NCBI GenBank assembly: GCA_964429195.1
Contig: CAYSBC010000002.1
Location: 14,177-78,176, forward strand
Origin: JBBAFM01 sp041655415
GTDB lineage: Bacteria; Bacillota; Clostridia; Peptostreptococcales; JAAYPU01
Length of the DNA stretch: 64,000 bases
Direction: 5' to 3'
Shown here: positions 32,337-41,765 of the stretch, in pieces
Numbering within the stretch: the stretch's first letter is position 1
Layout of the letters: each line of letters begins with the position of its first letter
Made by a program: the position numbers and the translations under genes
The notes under the pieces: generated by a model
What the model was told of the DNA's origin: nothing
The model's input: the letters and a program-made list of their open reading frames with translations, nothing else
Database searches by the model: none

Positions 32337-34034
32337 TTACATCCTTTCCGGAGCTTCAACTCCCAATAATTTAAGTCCATTAGCTATAGCTTGCTTTGCT
32401 GCATAAACCAAGACTAATCTTGCATTGCGTATGTTATCATCTTCCACCAAGACATGATTTTCATGATAAAACCGATTAAAGCCTTGGGCAATATCAATAA
32501 TATGCCTTGTAATAATTGAGGGCTCATATTTTTCAGCAGCATCACAAATGATTTGCGGTAACTGATGAATCAACTTTGCCAGCTCAAATTCTAAAGTATT
32601 GGCCAAAACAGAGTAGTCTATATTTTCAATACTCTCTAAATTGCCATTTCTGAGCAAACTACAAGCTCTTGCATGGGTATATTGAACATAAGGGCCTGTT
32701 TCTCCTTCGAAGCTAAGGGTTTTCTCCCAGGAAAAGGCATAATCTTTAATTCTGTTATTCGAAAGCTCTTGAAAAATAATGGCTCCAATCCCAACTTGTC
32801 TTGATACTTCATCGATTAATTCTGTATTCACATTTTTTTCTTCAATAATCTTTCGTGTCTGCTCGATAGACCTCTTGAGTACGTCTTCTAAAAATACAAC
32901 GCGCCCTTTTCGAGTGGACATAGCGCCTTCATCTAAGCTCACCATACCAAAAGGTACATGAACACAATCTTTTGCCCAGTCGTAGCCCATTAATTCTATG
33001 ATTTTAATCCATTGTTGAAAATGCAGTGTTTGCTGGGAACCTACAACATAAATGTTTTTATAAAAATCATAATGTTCTTTTCTGTAAATAGCTGCTGCAA
33101 GATCCCTGGTGATGTACAAAGTGGAACCGTCCTTTTTCGTGATTAAGGCCGGTGTTAAATTATATTCCTCTAAATTCACAATTTCAGCTCCATCAGATTT
33201 TTCTAGGAGGTTCTTATTCCTAAGTTCCTCTAAGACTCTGATCATTTTCCCAGAGTAAAAGCTTTCTCCTGCATAGGAATCAAAGTGAATACCTAGCATC
33301 TCATAGACCCTGTTAAATTCTACAAGGCTTACATCCCTAAACCATTGCCATAGTTCAGTCGCTTCTTTGTCGCCATCCTCCAGTTTTTTAAACCATGCTC
33401 TAGCTTCATCATCAAGCTCAGGCTGGGTTTCTGCCTCTTCATGGTAATGCACGTAGATCTTAAGAAGCTCATTGATAGGATCCTTTTCTATAACCTCTGC
33501 TTTTCCCCAAAGCTTAAAGGCTACAATGAGTTTCCCAAACTGAGTCCCATAATCCCCAAGGTGATTAATGGAAACAGTATCGTATCCTACATATTGATAG
33601 ATATTATTCAAAGCATTCCCTATGAGAGTACTTCGAATATGCCCTATATGAAAGGGTTTTGCTATGTTAACCGATGAAAATTCAACAATAACCCTTTTTC
33701 CGCTTCCTACATCGGTTGATCCAAAATTCTCTTGATCCTTATAAACCTGCTGAATCGTATCCTTAATAAAGAATTCTTTATTAATAAAAAAATTGACATA
33801 AGCATTGACACTCTCAACCTTATCCAAAACTTTATCATGAATGTTTTCAGCAATTTCTTTGGCAATCAGCGGCGGTGCCTTTTTATAGGCTTTGGCCAGT
33901 TTGAAACAAGGGAATGCATAATCACCCATTTTAGAATCTGTCGGAATTTCTATCATTTCCTCAATTTCATTCATTCCCAACATTTCTATTTGCTTGCTCA
34001 ATAATTCAGCCAATTCCTTCTTATAATTTATCAT
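32337..34034 (-). CDS. argS: Arginyl-tRNA synthetase
   Basis: This class Ia synthetase charges tRNA-Arg. Order of features: N-terminal additional domain, then SSVNIAKPFHIGHIRSTLIG with the HIGH motif (about residues 118-137). A degenerate KMSKS-type loop follows (LDEGAMSTRKGRVVFLEDVL, about 365), then the anticodon-binding domain ending LLGVEAPERM. The length of 565 residues is normal. An AGAGGAG box precedes ATG 34034. No T-box leader was seen in the 35-bp gap to the DUF523 gene, so the gene probably reads through from an upstream promoter. Confidence 0.97.
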   Translation of the reverse strand: MINYKKELAELLSKQIEMLGMNEIEEMIEIPTDSKMGDYAFPCFKLAKAYKKAPPLIAKEIAENIHDKVLDKVESVNAYVNFFINKEFFIKDTIQQVYKDQENFGSTDVGSGKRVIVEFSSVNIAKPFHIGHIRSTLIGNALNNIYQYVGYDTVSINHLGDYGTQFGKLIVAFKLWGKAEVIEKDPINELLKIYVHYHEEAETQPELDDEARAWFKKLEDGDKEATELWQWFRDVSLVEFNRVYEMLGIHFDSYAGESFYSGKMIRVLEELRNKNLLEKSDGAEIVNLEEYNLTPALITKKDGSTLYITRDLAAAIYRKEHYDFYKNIYVVGSQQTLHFQQWIKIIELMGYDWAKDCVHVPFGMVSLDEGAMSTRKGRVVFLEDVLKRSIEQTRKIIEEKNVNTELIDEVSRQVGIGAIIFQELSNNRIKDYAFSWEKTLSFEGETGPYVQYTHARACSLLRNGNLESIENIDYSVLANTLEFELAKLIHQLPQIICDAAEKYEPSIITRHIIDIAQGFNRFYHENHVLVEDDNIRNARLVLVYAAKQAIANGLKLLGVEAPERM

Positions 34035-34069
34035 TTATCCGTCTCCTCTATTCATATTATGTCAAGAAA

Positions 34070-34504
34070 CTATTCATTGACAACTTCTATACCATTCTGT
34101 TTTAGCAGAGCGGCCGTTACTCCGTCTCCACTGATTTTTTTGCCCGTAAAGGTACCATCGTAAATTTGACCGCTTCCACAGGAAGGACTGTTACTTTTGA
34201 GTATAGCCTTGGTTGCGCCACTGGATTTGGCTATCTGCAAGATTATCCTAGCCCCTTGTATAAATTCCTTTGTCACGTCTTTTCCTTCTTTGTTCATTAC
34301 CTTTGCATTGCCTTCCAGTACATCCCTTCCATCACCGCCTACTATTTCTGCAGGTGATCTAGGAATTAAAAGTCCTCCTTCGACCTCAGGACATATCTGA
34401 ATTATTTCTTCATTTTTTATAGGAGAGATTATATTTTCATTGAGATTGTTTCCTCCATTATATTTACAGTTTTCACCTAACAAACATGCACTTACCAATA
34501 TCAT
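34070..34504 (-). CDS. DUF523 family protein
   Basis: This 144-residue cytoplasmic protein has the DUF523 pattern. It opens with ILVSACLLGENCKYNGGNN, has ICPEVEGGLLIPRSPAEIVGG in the middle and LKSNSPSCGSGQIYDGTF near the C-terminus. Its conserved cysteines (about residues 7, 13, 38 and 109) may bind metal or a cluster. The function is unknown. It lies 10 bp downstream of mutS2, with a GAGGAG box in the spacer, and 35 bp before argS. Nothing in the context fixes its role. Confidence 0.82.
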   Translation of the reverse strand: MILVSACLLGENCKYNGGNNLNENIISPIKNEEIIQICPEVEGGLLIPRSPAEIVGGDGRDVLEGNAKVMNKEGKDVTKEFIQGARIILQIAKSSGATKAILKSNSPSCGSGQIYDGTFTGKKISGDGVTAALLKQNGIEVVNE

Positions 34505-34514
34505 TTTGCTCTCC

Positions 34515-36887
34515 TCATTTTATCATAATAATGGTTGCTCCCTCTCCGCCTTCACTATAACCGCCTGTTCTATAAGATTCCACATGTCTGTTGCTTTTCA
34601 GGAAATCTTGTATGCCTGCCCTCAAGATACCCTCTCCCTTACCGTGTATGATAACTGCCTGTTTTAACCCTGCGAGAAAAGCATCATCAATATACTTATC
34701 CACATTCATAATAGCCTCATCCAACAATTGGCCTCTTACATCTACTTGCGGAGAAATGTTGGCTGTTTTGCCATGGTATATATTTTTAAGACTTGTTCTT
34801 CCTTTAGGAAGGCTGTTGCTTTCATCTTCAAATTTTCTTAACTGCTTCACATTGACATTTATTTTCATCAGACCTGCCTGAACGGTTAAATCTCCATTCT
34901 TATCCGGCAGGGTCACAATTTCACCTTTTTGGCCTAGCGTAAGAACCTCTACTGTCTCTCCAATCCTCAAGTCCTTTGGAATCTTGGTATTTCTGACCTC
35001 GATATTCTTAACACCCTCAGCATTTTTTAATATTTCATTTCTCACACTTTTCCTCAGCTCTTCGTAATCCCTGTTTCTTTCCTTCGTATCAGCCATGCTT
35101 TGTATCTTTGTCATTTTCTTATAGGCCTCATCTGTAAAAGCCTTTGCTTCTTTGACAATCCTTCTTGCTTCTTCCTTGGCCTCTTGAAGAACTTTTTCTT
35201 TCTGATCCTTTAATTTTGATTTTTCGGATTCCAGTTCTTCCTTTAAGTGCTTAATCTGTATTTTAAGCTGAATAGCCTCATCCCTCTCTGTTTCAGCCTC
35301 TCGCTTGTCCTCTTCAATAGAGGTGATGACATCCTCAAAGGCTATATGCTCATTTTCTACCAGCTTTCGAGCCTCATCAATAATATGGCTATCTAAACCC
35401 AGCTTTTGCGATATCTCGAAAGCATTGGATTTACCGGGAACACCTATCAATAGCTTAAAGGTAGGGCTGAGCGTCTTGACATCAAACTCCATGCTTGCAT
35501 TCTCTACGCCTTCTGTAACCAATGCATATTTTTTTAGCTCAGTATAGTGGGTTGTTGCAATTGTTTTAACCCCTTTTTGATAAAGATACTCTAAGAGTGC
35601 CATGGCTAGTGCAGCTCCCTCGGTTGGGTCTGTTCCGGCTCCCAATTCATCAAGGAATACTGCTGATTGATCATCTGCATCTTTCATGATGTCTACTATA
35701 TTGGTCATATGGGCGGAAAAAGTACTCAAGCTTTGCTCGATACTTTGTTCATCGCCTATATCTGCAAAGACCTTCTTAAAAATCCCCATCTCTGTACCAT
35801 ATTCAGCAGGAATGTGTAATCCGGATTGGGTCATGAGAATAAAAAGACCCACAGTCTTTAATGTTACAGTTTTACCTCCTGTATTGGGGCCAGTGATGAC
35901 CAATGTGTCAAAGTCGTCACCTAATTTAATGTTGGTAGGAACAACAACCTTTTTATCCAGTAAAGGGTGTCTACCTTGATTAATCCGTATATACCCTCTT
36001 TCATTGAGCTTAGGCTCAATACCCTTCATTTTATTTGAAAGCTTTCCCTTCGCAAAGATACAGTCCAGCTTCACTAAAATTTCTTGATTGGCTAACAAGG
36101 CCTCGCTGTTTTCAGCTATCATGTTGGACAATGCAACTAATATTCTTTCTATTTCCTTTTCTTCTTTGAGATAGAGCTCTTTTAATTCATTGTTCATGTT
36201 CACGATAGACATAGGTTCGATAAATAGGGTTGCGCCTGTAGAAGATTGGTCATGAATGATGCCGCCGAATTTACTTCTATATTCCTGTTTGACAGGGATA
36301 ACATAACGATCTTTTCTAACGGTAACAAGGGCATCCTGTAGCATCTCTTTGTTGGCGGAAGATGTAACGATACTGTTTAATTTGCTCTTTATCGCCTCGT
36401 TTTGACTGCTGATTTTTCGTCGAATATTTTTCAGATCGGTGCTGGCAGCATCAGCAATCTCATTTTCGGATACAATACATCGGTCGATTTCATCCTCTAA
36501 ATTTCTATTCGTTATTAAAGCCGACATGAGTCCTCGAATGATGCCTGTATCAAGAGCTTCATCTTCCTTTATGTAGTTCTTCACTTCTTTAGTCGTTCTC
36601 AAGTTATATAGTATTTCCAGCAGCTGTTTAGGAATTAAACTGCCACCTTTTTCTGCTCTATAGATACTTGCTCTATTATCATAAAGTTGATTCAAAGGTG
36701 CTCTTCCCTTTGCACTCAATAAGGAAGAAGCCTCTGACGTTTCACTGAGCTTTTCTCTTACCCTATTGATATGGATATCAGGCATCATTTTGGATAGTTG
36801 TTCTTTACCCATTTGTGAAACAGCTTCTTCGATAAGCATTTCTTTAATCTTATGATATTCTAATGCTTTGAGGGTCTTTGAATTCAT
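34515..36887 (-). CDS. mutS2: Endonuclease MutS2 (RqcU-type ribosome-rescue ATPase)
   Basis: This 790-residue protein has a MutS-type core and ATPase domain: Walker A TGPNTGGKTVTLK, Walker B VFLDELGAGTDPTEG and ATTHYTELK. A long coiled coil follows (about residues 515-620), then a KOW-like segment and a C-terminal Smr nuclease domain (VDVRGQLLDEAIMNVDKYIDD; HGKGEGILRAGI). MutS2 limits recombination in some bacteria and in Bacillus splits collided ribosomes for quality control. The longest frame begins at 36899, but its GGAGG is the ribosome site for ATG 36887 (MNSKTLKALEYHKIKE), which is used here. It lies between zapA and DUF523, a common Firmicutes order. Confidence 0.95.
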   Translation of the reverse strand: MNSKTLKALEYHKIKEMLIEEAVSQMGKEQLSKMMPDIHINRVREKLSETSEASSLLSAKGRAPLNQLYDNRASIYRAEKGGSLIPKQLLEILYNLRTTKEVKNYIKEDEALDTGIIRGLMSALITNRNLEDEIDRCIVSENEIADAASTDLKNIRRKISSQNEAIKSKLNSIVTSSANKEMLQDALVTVRKDRYVIPVKQEYRSKFGGIIHDQSSTGATLFIEPMSIVNMNNELKELYLKEEKEIERILVALSNMIAENSEALLANQEILVKLDCIFAKGKLSNKMKGIEPKLNERGYIRINQGRHPLLDKKVVVPTNIKLGDDFDTLVITGPNTGGKTVTLKTVGLFILMTQSGLHIPAEYGTEMGIFKKVFADIGDEQSIEQSLSTFSAHMTNIVDIMKDADDQSAVFLDELGAGTDPTEGAALAMALLEYLYQKGVKTIATTHYTELKKYALVTEGVENASMEFDVKTLSPTFKLLIGVPGKSNAFEISQKLGLDSHIIDEARKLVENEHIAFEDVITSIEEDKREAETERDEAIQLKIQIKHLKEELESEKSKLKDQKEKVLQEAKEEARRIVKEAKAFTDEAYKKMTKIQSMADTKERNRDYEELRKSVRNEILKNAEGVKNIEVRNTKIPKDLRIGETVEVLTLGQKGEIVTLPDKNGDLTVQAGLMKINVNVKQLRKFEDESNSLPKGRTSLKNIYHGKTANISPQVDVRGQLLDEAIMNVDKYIDDAFLAGLKQAVIIHGKGEGILRAGIQDFLKSNRHVESYRTGGYSEGGEGATIIMIK

Positions 36888-36955
36888 CGTTTCCTCCATA
36901 ACTCAAACGGGCTGCTTAAATTTTAACCAGCCCTAACAAACTTACTTTTATTTTT

Positions 36956-37579
36956 CTATCTTTCAACAAGTTTATGTAAATCATCAAGTTCCTTTTTTAA
37001 TTGGACGTTGGCCATTTCTGTATCAAAATAAGCATTTTCTATCTCTTGCTTGGACTTCATCAATTCTTGAATTTCTCTTTCTTTTTCTTCTGCCTCCGAC
37101 ATATAAAATGACAATTCTTCTTTAAGCTTGTCCAATTCTTTTTTTAAGGACTCATATTTGCTATTATGCCCATCTATTTCTGATTGAAGGGATTGATTTT
37201 GTTGAACCTTATCTTCCAGTTCATACTTGATGGTGTTGATTTCATTGACATCTCTTTCTTTATCTTGCTTATACTGCAAATAACTATTCTTTAATTCTCT
37301 TAAATTGTTATCTTTATTCTTTAATTCTACAGAATACCTGTCTAGCTTAACACGGGTATTTTTAAGTTCCTGCCCTGTTTTGAAATATTCATCTGTTATA
37401 TTGATGGCGGATAAAACAGCTAACATCTGAGCATTATGCTGCTTTCCTTTGTCTGCAATTTCATTCATTTTTGCATCCACATAGCTTGCTAAGCTGAGCA
37501 TATATTCCTTTGAAGCATCTCCTGCTATCCTATAATCTTGTCCATAAATTCTAACATTTACTTTCAATTTTTCTTCCAT
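36956..37579 (-). CDS. zapA: Cell division protein ZapA with extended coiled coil
   Basis: The N-terminal ~95 residues form the ZapA domain: KVNVRIYGQDYRIAGDASKEYMLSLASYVDAKM, then NAQMLAVLSAINITDEYF. ZapA bundles FtsZ filaments at the division ring. The rest of this 207-residue protein is almost all charged coiled coil ending LKKELDDLHKLVER, about twice the length of typical ZapA (85-110 residues). Long ZapA proteins occur in several clostridia. It precedes mutS2 by about 70 bp. A GGGAG box precedes ATG 37579. Confidence 0.88.
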   Translation of the reverse strand: MEEKLKVNVRIYGQDYRIAGDASKEYMLSLASYVDAKMNEIADKGKQHNAQMLAVLSAINITDEYFKTGQELKNTRVKLDRYSVELKNKDNNLRELKNSYLQYKQDKERDVNEINTIKYELEDKVQQNQSLQSEIDGHNSKYESLKKELDKLKEELSFYMSEAEEKEREIQELMKSKQEIENAYFDTEMANVQLKKELDDLHKLVER

Positions 37580-37670
37580 GGAAACATCTCCCTCTCAGTA
37601 TACCTATACATCTGTTTCATTCAATTTTATATTATTTTCAACAATATATCAATGTCAAAGGCCTAAAATG

Positions 37671-38141
37671 TCAATTCAATAGCTCTTTCGAAATAAAAAG
37701 AGTGTCGCTGTTTTTATTTCGAAAGATGAGTACAAATTCCACCTGCCCAGTGTTTAAATCATTTTGCTTATAATCATACACAAAGTCATGACTTTTGTAA
37801 AATTCGAGAGCCTTTCTATTTTTTTCATAGACTGAAACGGCCAACAGATTATAGCATGTCTTTACATAATCGATTAATTGACTACCGATTCCTCTGCTCT
37901 GATACTTTTCATCAATAAATAAGGCGCCAATTGTATCTTCCGATAATATGGAGACAAAGCCTACTACCTTTTCATCCTTAAGATACACATAGGTTACAGC
38001 CTGAGGTATATATTCTGATCTGACAACTTCCTCTGCTCTTCTCCAGTAATCCTCATCGATAAAATGGTGAGCCTTGATCGTAGTTGAAAGCCAAATAGCC
38101 ATGACTTCATCTAAATCCTTTTCCATGAATCTCCTGATCAT
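37671..38141 (-). CDS. GNAT-family N-acetyltransferase
   Basis: This 156-residue GNAT protein has the acetyl-CoA binding loop in DEKYQSRGIGSQLIDYVK (Q/RxxGxG/A, about residues 79-96) and the N-terminal MIRRFMEKDLDEVMAIWL helix. It resembles the YjaB/PhnO-like group that modifies small molecules or protein N-termini, but the substrate is unknown. An AGGAG box precedes ATG 38141. It lies 12 bp downstream of fetB and may be co-transcribed with the fetAB transporter; that link has no obvious functional meaning. Confidence 0.85.
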   Translation of the reverse strand: MIRRFMEKDLDEVMAIWLSTTIKAHHFIDEDYWRRAEEVVRSEYIPQAVTYVYLKDEKVVGFVSILSEDTIGALFIDEKYQSRGIGSQLIDYVKTCYNLLAVSVYEKNRKALEFYKSHDFVYDYKQNDLNTGQVEFVLIFRNKNSDTLFISKELLN

Positions 38142-38153
38142 TTTGGTGAACTC

Positions 38154-38927
38154 CTATAAAATAATTTGATTTCTTTTATTATAAAGTGTTTTATAACCAA
38201 AGTGTAAAGAACAAAATACAGTTAAGCAAACCGATGTACAAATAGCAATCATAATGGAGATTTGATAGGTAATGGCTGTTGTAGGAAGTGTCCCCGACAA
38301 TATTTGTCCGGTCATCATTCCAGGCAACGAAACAATACCCATTCCCAGCATTCCATTTATTGTGGGCAATAAAGCTGTTTCCAATGCATTATTGGCATAG
38401 GGCAACAAGATTTTTTTCGGGGATACTCCAAGATTTAGGAGAGAATCTATTTTTAATTTTTGGCTCTCCACGTTTTCTGTAAAGGCCTTTAAGCCTAATG
38501 TGACACCTGTCATAGCATTGCCTATGATCATTCCACCCAGTGGAATCATATATTGGGGGTTGAAAATATCCATTCGAATGACAACGACGACAAAAAATAT
38601 TAAAGTAAAAAGACCTGATACAGTTAAAGAAATGGATACAGCCATTTTAAATTTTCTATTTAAGCCTCTATTTTTGGATAGTACGCGCCTTATAGAAAAA
38701 AGTATCATGATGCCTATATAGGCTACAGTAAAAGCAGGATGTGGATTCTTAAAGATATAGGTTAATAAGAGTCCCGCTAAAATTAATTGAACGGTCATTC
38801 TAAAACTGGCTACAATCAATAATTTGCTCTGTTCTATCTTCGACTTTTTCATGACGACCAGCACAATAATGAGTAACAAATAGATTAAACTAAAATTAAA
38901 AAGATTTAATTGTACAACTTGTTGCAT
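38154..38927 (-). CDS. fetB: FetB-type ABC transporter permease (iron export family)
   Basis: This 257-residue polytopic protein of the UPF0014/FetB family has about seven hydrophobic segments. Family hallmarks are SFRMTVQLILAGLLL, PLGGMIIGNAMTGVTLGL and LLPTINGMLGMGIVSLPGMMTGQILSG. In E. coli FetAB exports iron and helps against oxidative stress; the same role is inferred here. GTG 38936 is possible, but ATG 38927 is eight bases from a GGGG ribosome site that lies in the last codons of fetA, 2 bp before. The pair is thus translationally coupled. Confidence 0.88.
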   Translation of the reverse strand: MQQVVQLNLFNFSLIYLLLIIVLVVMKKSKIEQSKLLIVASFRMTVQLILAGLLLTYIFKNPHPAFTVAYIGIMILFSIRRVLSKNRGLNRKFKMAVSISLTVSGLFTLIFFVVVVIRMDIFNPQYMIPLGGMIIGNAMTGVTLGLKAFTENVESQKLKIDSLLNLGVSPKKILLPYANNALETALLPTINGMLGMGIVSLPGMMTGQILSGTLPTTAITYQISIMIAICTSVCLTVFCSLHFGYKTLYNKRNQIIL

Positions 38928-38929
38928 TC

Positions 38930-39553
38930 TCACCACCCCTTTTTGAGGAAGATTGTTTTCTCTGCGAAAGTTTCAGCCAATGAATTGTCATGGCTGACAA
39001 CGATAAGTGTTATCCCCTTTTCCTTGGAAAATTCAATAATATTTCTCATAACGGAATGACTATTTTCTGTGTCTAGTGCTGCAGTGGGTTCGTCAAAAAG
39101 AATAACCGGTGGCTGAAAGGATAAATAGATAGCCAAGTAAACACGCTGCCGCTCTCCTCCAGACATGGTTGTACAGGACTTGTCCAAGTCAAAGGCTATA
39201 CGACACAAGTGTAAAAAATGGTGTTGGACCTCATCATCAGGCACTTGCTCTTCTCTATAATCATAAAACATTTTAAAATTTTCCCGAATGGTTTTATCAA
39301 ATAAAAAGACGGATTGCCCTATCAGCAAGACTTCTCTTCTCAAATGAATGGAATGGATATCCAATATATTCTTACCCTCGTAAAATATGTCGCCATGGCT
39401 TTGTGTTAAGGTTCCATTCAATAGCCTTAGCAAAGTGCTCTTTCCACTGCCACTTTCTCCTGCAATAAAGGTAACACACTTTTTAGGTATCTCCATATCC
39501 GGGTAATATATTAAGTTATTAAATGCCAAATCTTGAGTTTGAAATAATATCAA
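38930..39553 (-). CDS. fetA: FetA-type ABC transporter ATP-binding protein
   Basis: This short ATPase of 207 residues has Walker A GESGSGKSTLL, Q-loop LIGQSVFLFD, signature MSGGERQRVYLA, Walker B VILFDEPTAALD and the switch VVSHD. It is the energy-supplying subunit for the FetB permease encoded directly downstream. The FetB pairing makes the iron-export family assignment more reliable than the ATPase sequence alone. It is the first gene of a fetA-fetB-GNAT group; the ccdA gene ends 24 bp upstream, so the two groups may be transcribed together. Confidence 0.87.
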   Translation of the reverse strand: MILFQTQDLAFNNLIYYPDMEIPKKCVTFIAGESGSGKSTLLRLLNGTLTQSHGDIFYEGKNILDIHSIHLRREVLLIGQSVFLFDKTIRENFKMFYDYREEQVPDDEVQHHFLHLCRIAFDLDKSCTTMSGGERQRVYLAIYLSFQPPVILFDEPTAALDTENSHSVMRNIIEFSKEKGITLIVVSHDNSLAETFAEKTIFLKKGW

Positions 39554-39577
39554 TGCAGAATCTCCCTTAAATTGCAG

Positions 39578-40270
39578 TTAAAAACCTAGGTAGAACATAT
39601 AAAACCCGATGAGCAACAAAGCTATACCTGTAATGGCCTTTAACCATTGACTCCACGCCCCGTATCTCTCATCGTCAATCAACTTCTTTACAAAGCCAAT
39701 GGATGTTCCTACCATAATCACTAGCACACTGTGGCCTATAGCATAGAATAATAAAAGCATAATTCCTCGTAAAATATCGCCACCCCGCGCAACAATCCCA
39801 AGTAATACAACAAGCACCGGTGTAGCACAAGGCGAAGAAAAAACACCTCCTAAAATACCCGCTATAAAAGCTCCCAGATAACCCTTCTTCGTATTCTTTG
39901 AAATAAGATAGGTGGAAGGAATGAAACTGAAGATCTCTAAAACCTGTAAAGACATGAGTATCATTAAAACACCTAAAACAAGGTACCACCAGGAATTATT
40001 GATACCCATAAGTTTCCCCACTATAGATGCAATCGTTCCCAGCACAGTAAAGGTAACGGCCATACCTAAGGAAAAGGATAGGGAAAGCTTAAAAGCTTTC
40101 TTAGTATTATTAGCTCCTGTTCCACCAACATAACCAATGACGAGAGGTATACTGGATAAAGAACATGGCGTAAAGGAGGTCAATAAACCCGCCAAAAAAG
40201 CAATGAAAGGGGCTAGCCAAATGCTATTCTTTATAAGAAGAGCTAAGGATTCAACCCAGGAATCAATCAA
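39578..40270 (-). CDS. ccdA: CcdA-family thiol-disulfide interchange membrane protein
   Basis: This 230-residue protein of the CcdA/DsbD transmembrane family has six spans. The two redox cysteines lie in the symmetric motifs FTPCSLSSIPLVIGYVGG (about residue 32) and FSSPCATPVLVVLLG (about residue 143). CcdA carries reducing equivalents from cytoplasmic thioredoxin across the membrane to extracytoplasmic thiol proteins. Its gene overlaps the end of the adjacent membrane-anchored thioredoxin-like gene by 8 bp, so that protein is the probable acceptor. No cytochrome c maturation genes are present, so a role in another thiol pathway, for example spore or redox functions, is likely. Confidence 0.92.
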   Translation of the reverse strand: MIDSWVESLALLIKNSIWLAPFIAFLAGLLTSFTPCSLSSIPLVIGYVGGTGANNTKKAFKLSLSFSLGMAVTFTVLGTIASIVGKLMGINNSWWYLVLGVLMILMSLQVLEIFSFIPSTYLISKNTKKGYLGAFIAGILGGVFSSPCATPVLVVLLGIVARGGDILRGIMLLLFYAIGHSVLVIMVGTSIGFVKKLIDDERYGAWSQWLKAITGIALLLIGFYMFYLGF

Positions 40271-40841
40271 TTACCGAAACCCCCATTTCTTTAAAAATCT
40301 CAAGGAACATTTCCTTTGACATATAACCTTCATGGGCGGTATAAACATGCTCATTTGTAGTTTTTAAGGTGTATATTAACATGGTTTCCGTATCCAATGG
40401 ATTATAAGGCTTACCATCCTGATCAAAGAAAAATTGAGTGGGAACGACTTGTACTGGGAAACCCTCTGCTAAGCTTGGATCCTTCCATACATCATAATAT
40501 TTGATTATCACTTTTCCTTGATATTCTGCATGGAGTTCTCTTAAAATCGGTTCCATTTCCTTACAAGGAGGGCAGCTATCTGCTCCAAAATCGATGATAA
40601 TAGGCAAACCATAAGACTTTAGCTTATCTAAATTAAGACTAGCCGACTCAAGTGCAAAATCCGGATTTTCTGTGATCGCCTCTTGATTATAATTATCCCT
40701 TTGATGGTTCTTAACAATCCATATTCCAATAATAACAACTAGAATGGCTATAAGAATAATCATTCTTATAAGACCTTTTCTTCTATTCCCAATCAATCTA
40801 TTCATCCTCAATTCTATTCGATATTTTATGCATTTTATCAT
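40263..40841 (-). CDS. Membrane-anchored thioredoxin-like protein (CPPC)
   Basis: This 192-residue protein has an N-terminal membrane anchor (about residues 27-45) followed by an extracytoplasmic thioredoxin fold with the active site FGADSCPPCKEMEPIL (about residues 88-103) and the cis-proline segment QVVPTQFFFD. The start is uncertain: ATG 40841 has only a weak AGGTAA, and ATG 40805 (MNRLIGNRRKG) would also give an anchored protein. With CcdA it forms a transmembrane thiol relay of the TlpA/ResA type. Its target is unknown. It belongs to the same leftward run as the split permease, although a terminator lies between them. Confidence 0.88.
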   Translation of the reverse strand: MIKCIKYRIELRMNRLIGNRRKGLIRMIILIAILVVIIGIWIVKNHQRDNYNQEAITENPDFALESASLNLDKLKSYGLPIIIDFGADSCPPCKEMEPILRELHAEYQGKVIIKYYDVWKDPSLAEGFPVQVVPTQFFFDQDGKPYNPLDTETMLIYTLKTTNEHVYTAHEGYMSKEMFLEIFKEMGVSVID

Positions 40842-40958
40842 ATATTACCTAAAAAAGCATCTCCTATTATATACTCTTTTTGAAATCCTGTTATTCCCCT
40901 GCCGTTGAATATTCTAATTTCCACTCTACTGAAATATTGGCTTTCCCTCAAATAAATA

Positions 40959-41002
40959 CTCCTCTTGATTCAACAGTGTTTAACTGTCTTCTACAAGAGG
41001 AG
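40959..41002 (-). terminator. Terminator after the permease-ferredoxin gene
   Basis: CTCCTCTTG (40959-40967) pairs with CAAGAGGAG (40994-41002), with an inner ACAGT/ACTGT stem. On the minus strand it is followed by TATTTATTTG. Confidence 0.65.
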
Positions 41003-41021
41003 CATCTATAGCTGATAAATT

Positions 41022-41765
41022 TTAATTTTTAAGGACGTCCGACTCTCCGACTTCAAAGTTATAAACGATTGCCTTTGTTGGACAATCTTCAACTGATTTT
41101 AAAATTAAATCACTCTCTTCAAGATTCATTTCTCCTTTAATAATAGCCTTTTTGTCCCTTATTTCATAATAATTCGGTAAGATTTTTGCACATATACCGC
41201 ACCCGATGCAATACTCCTCTTTAATAAACAATTGGTTTTTCTCTTTTGCATTGTCAACACTCATCACATCTTCCCTTTTAACAAAGATATTCATGATATT
41301 TGCCATAATGAAAATGGCAATAACAGTTAATACCCATCTAGTCACCATAAACTCCGGACTTAGAAACTTTGCCTCGCTTATTAACATAGGAACTTTAATA
41401 ACTGCCCATGCACTGATGATGATAACAACATTCTTAATACTGGCTCCCTTTGATAATAGCATTTTGCAAATAGGGAAAGCAGCATAAATAGGACCTGCAG
41501 AAACACTCCCTAAAATGAGAGAAAATATACTTCCCAAAAATCCTGATTTATCTCCAAAACGTTTCATGATGACTTCTTTCGGTATCCAGGCTTCAATCAC
41601 CACAGTCAACAGAAAAACAACCGGCATGATCATTATCATTTCCTTAAGATAATAAAGACTATTTGAGGCTGATTGACTTCCTTTTTCAGGGGCTACAACA
41701 AATAGCACAGCATATAAAAGGATTACAAGAAAAGGCAACTTATTTTTTTTAATCATTTGAATCAT
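41022..41765 (-). CDS. Half permease (UPF0718/ArsP-like) with C-terminal ferredoxin domain
   Basis: Residues about 1-165 hold four or five membrane spans with GSVSAGPIYAAFPICKMLLSKG and SAWAVIKVPMLISEAKFL, which resemble one half of the UPF0718/ArsP-type permeases. Residues about 175-247 are a soluble single-cluster ferredoxin-like domain: EEYCIGCGICAKILPNYYEI and, near the end, VEDCPTKAIVYN, giving four cysteines as in clostridial one-cluster ferredoxins. The gene shares an ATGA stop/start overlap with the next half-permease gene, so the two almost surely form one complex. The cargo is unknown. A redox-gated or electron-coupled transport role is inference from the ferredoxin tail and the thioredoxin/CcdA and Crp/Fnr neighbours. 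Confidence 0.75.
   Translation of the reverse strand: MIQMIKKNKLPFLVILLYAVLFVVAPEKGSQSASNSLYYLKEMIMIMPVVFLLTVVIEAWIPKEVIMKRFGDKSGFLGSIFSLILGSVSAGPIYAAFPICKMLLSKGASIKNVVIIISAWAVIKVPMLISEAKFLSPEFMVTRWVLTVIAIFIMANIMNIFVKREDVMSVDNAKEKNQLFIKEEYCIGCGICAKILPNYYEIRDKKAIIKGEMNLEESDLILKSVEDCPTKAIVYNFEVGESDVLKN

Noticed and set aside
39675..39989. A 104-codon frame within ccdA on the same strand
   Set aside because: Alternative-frame shadow; ccdA has clear family motifs in its own frame.
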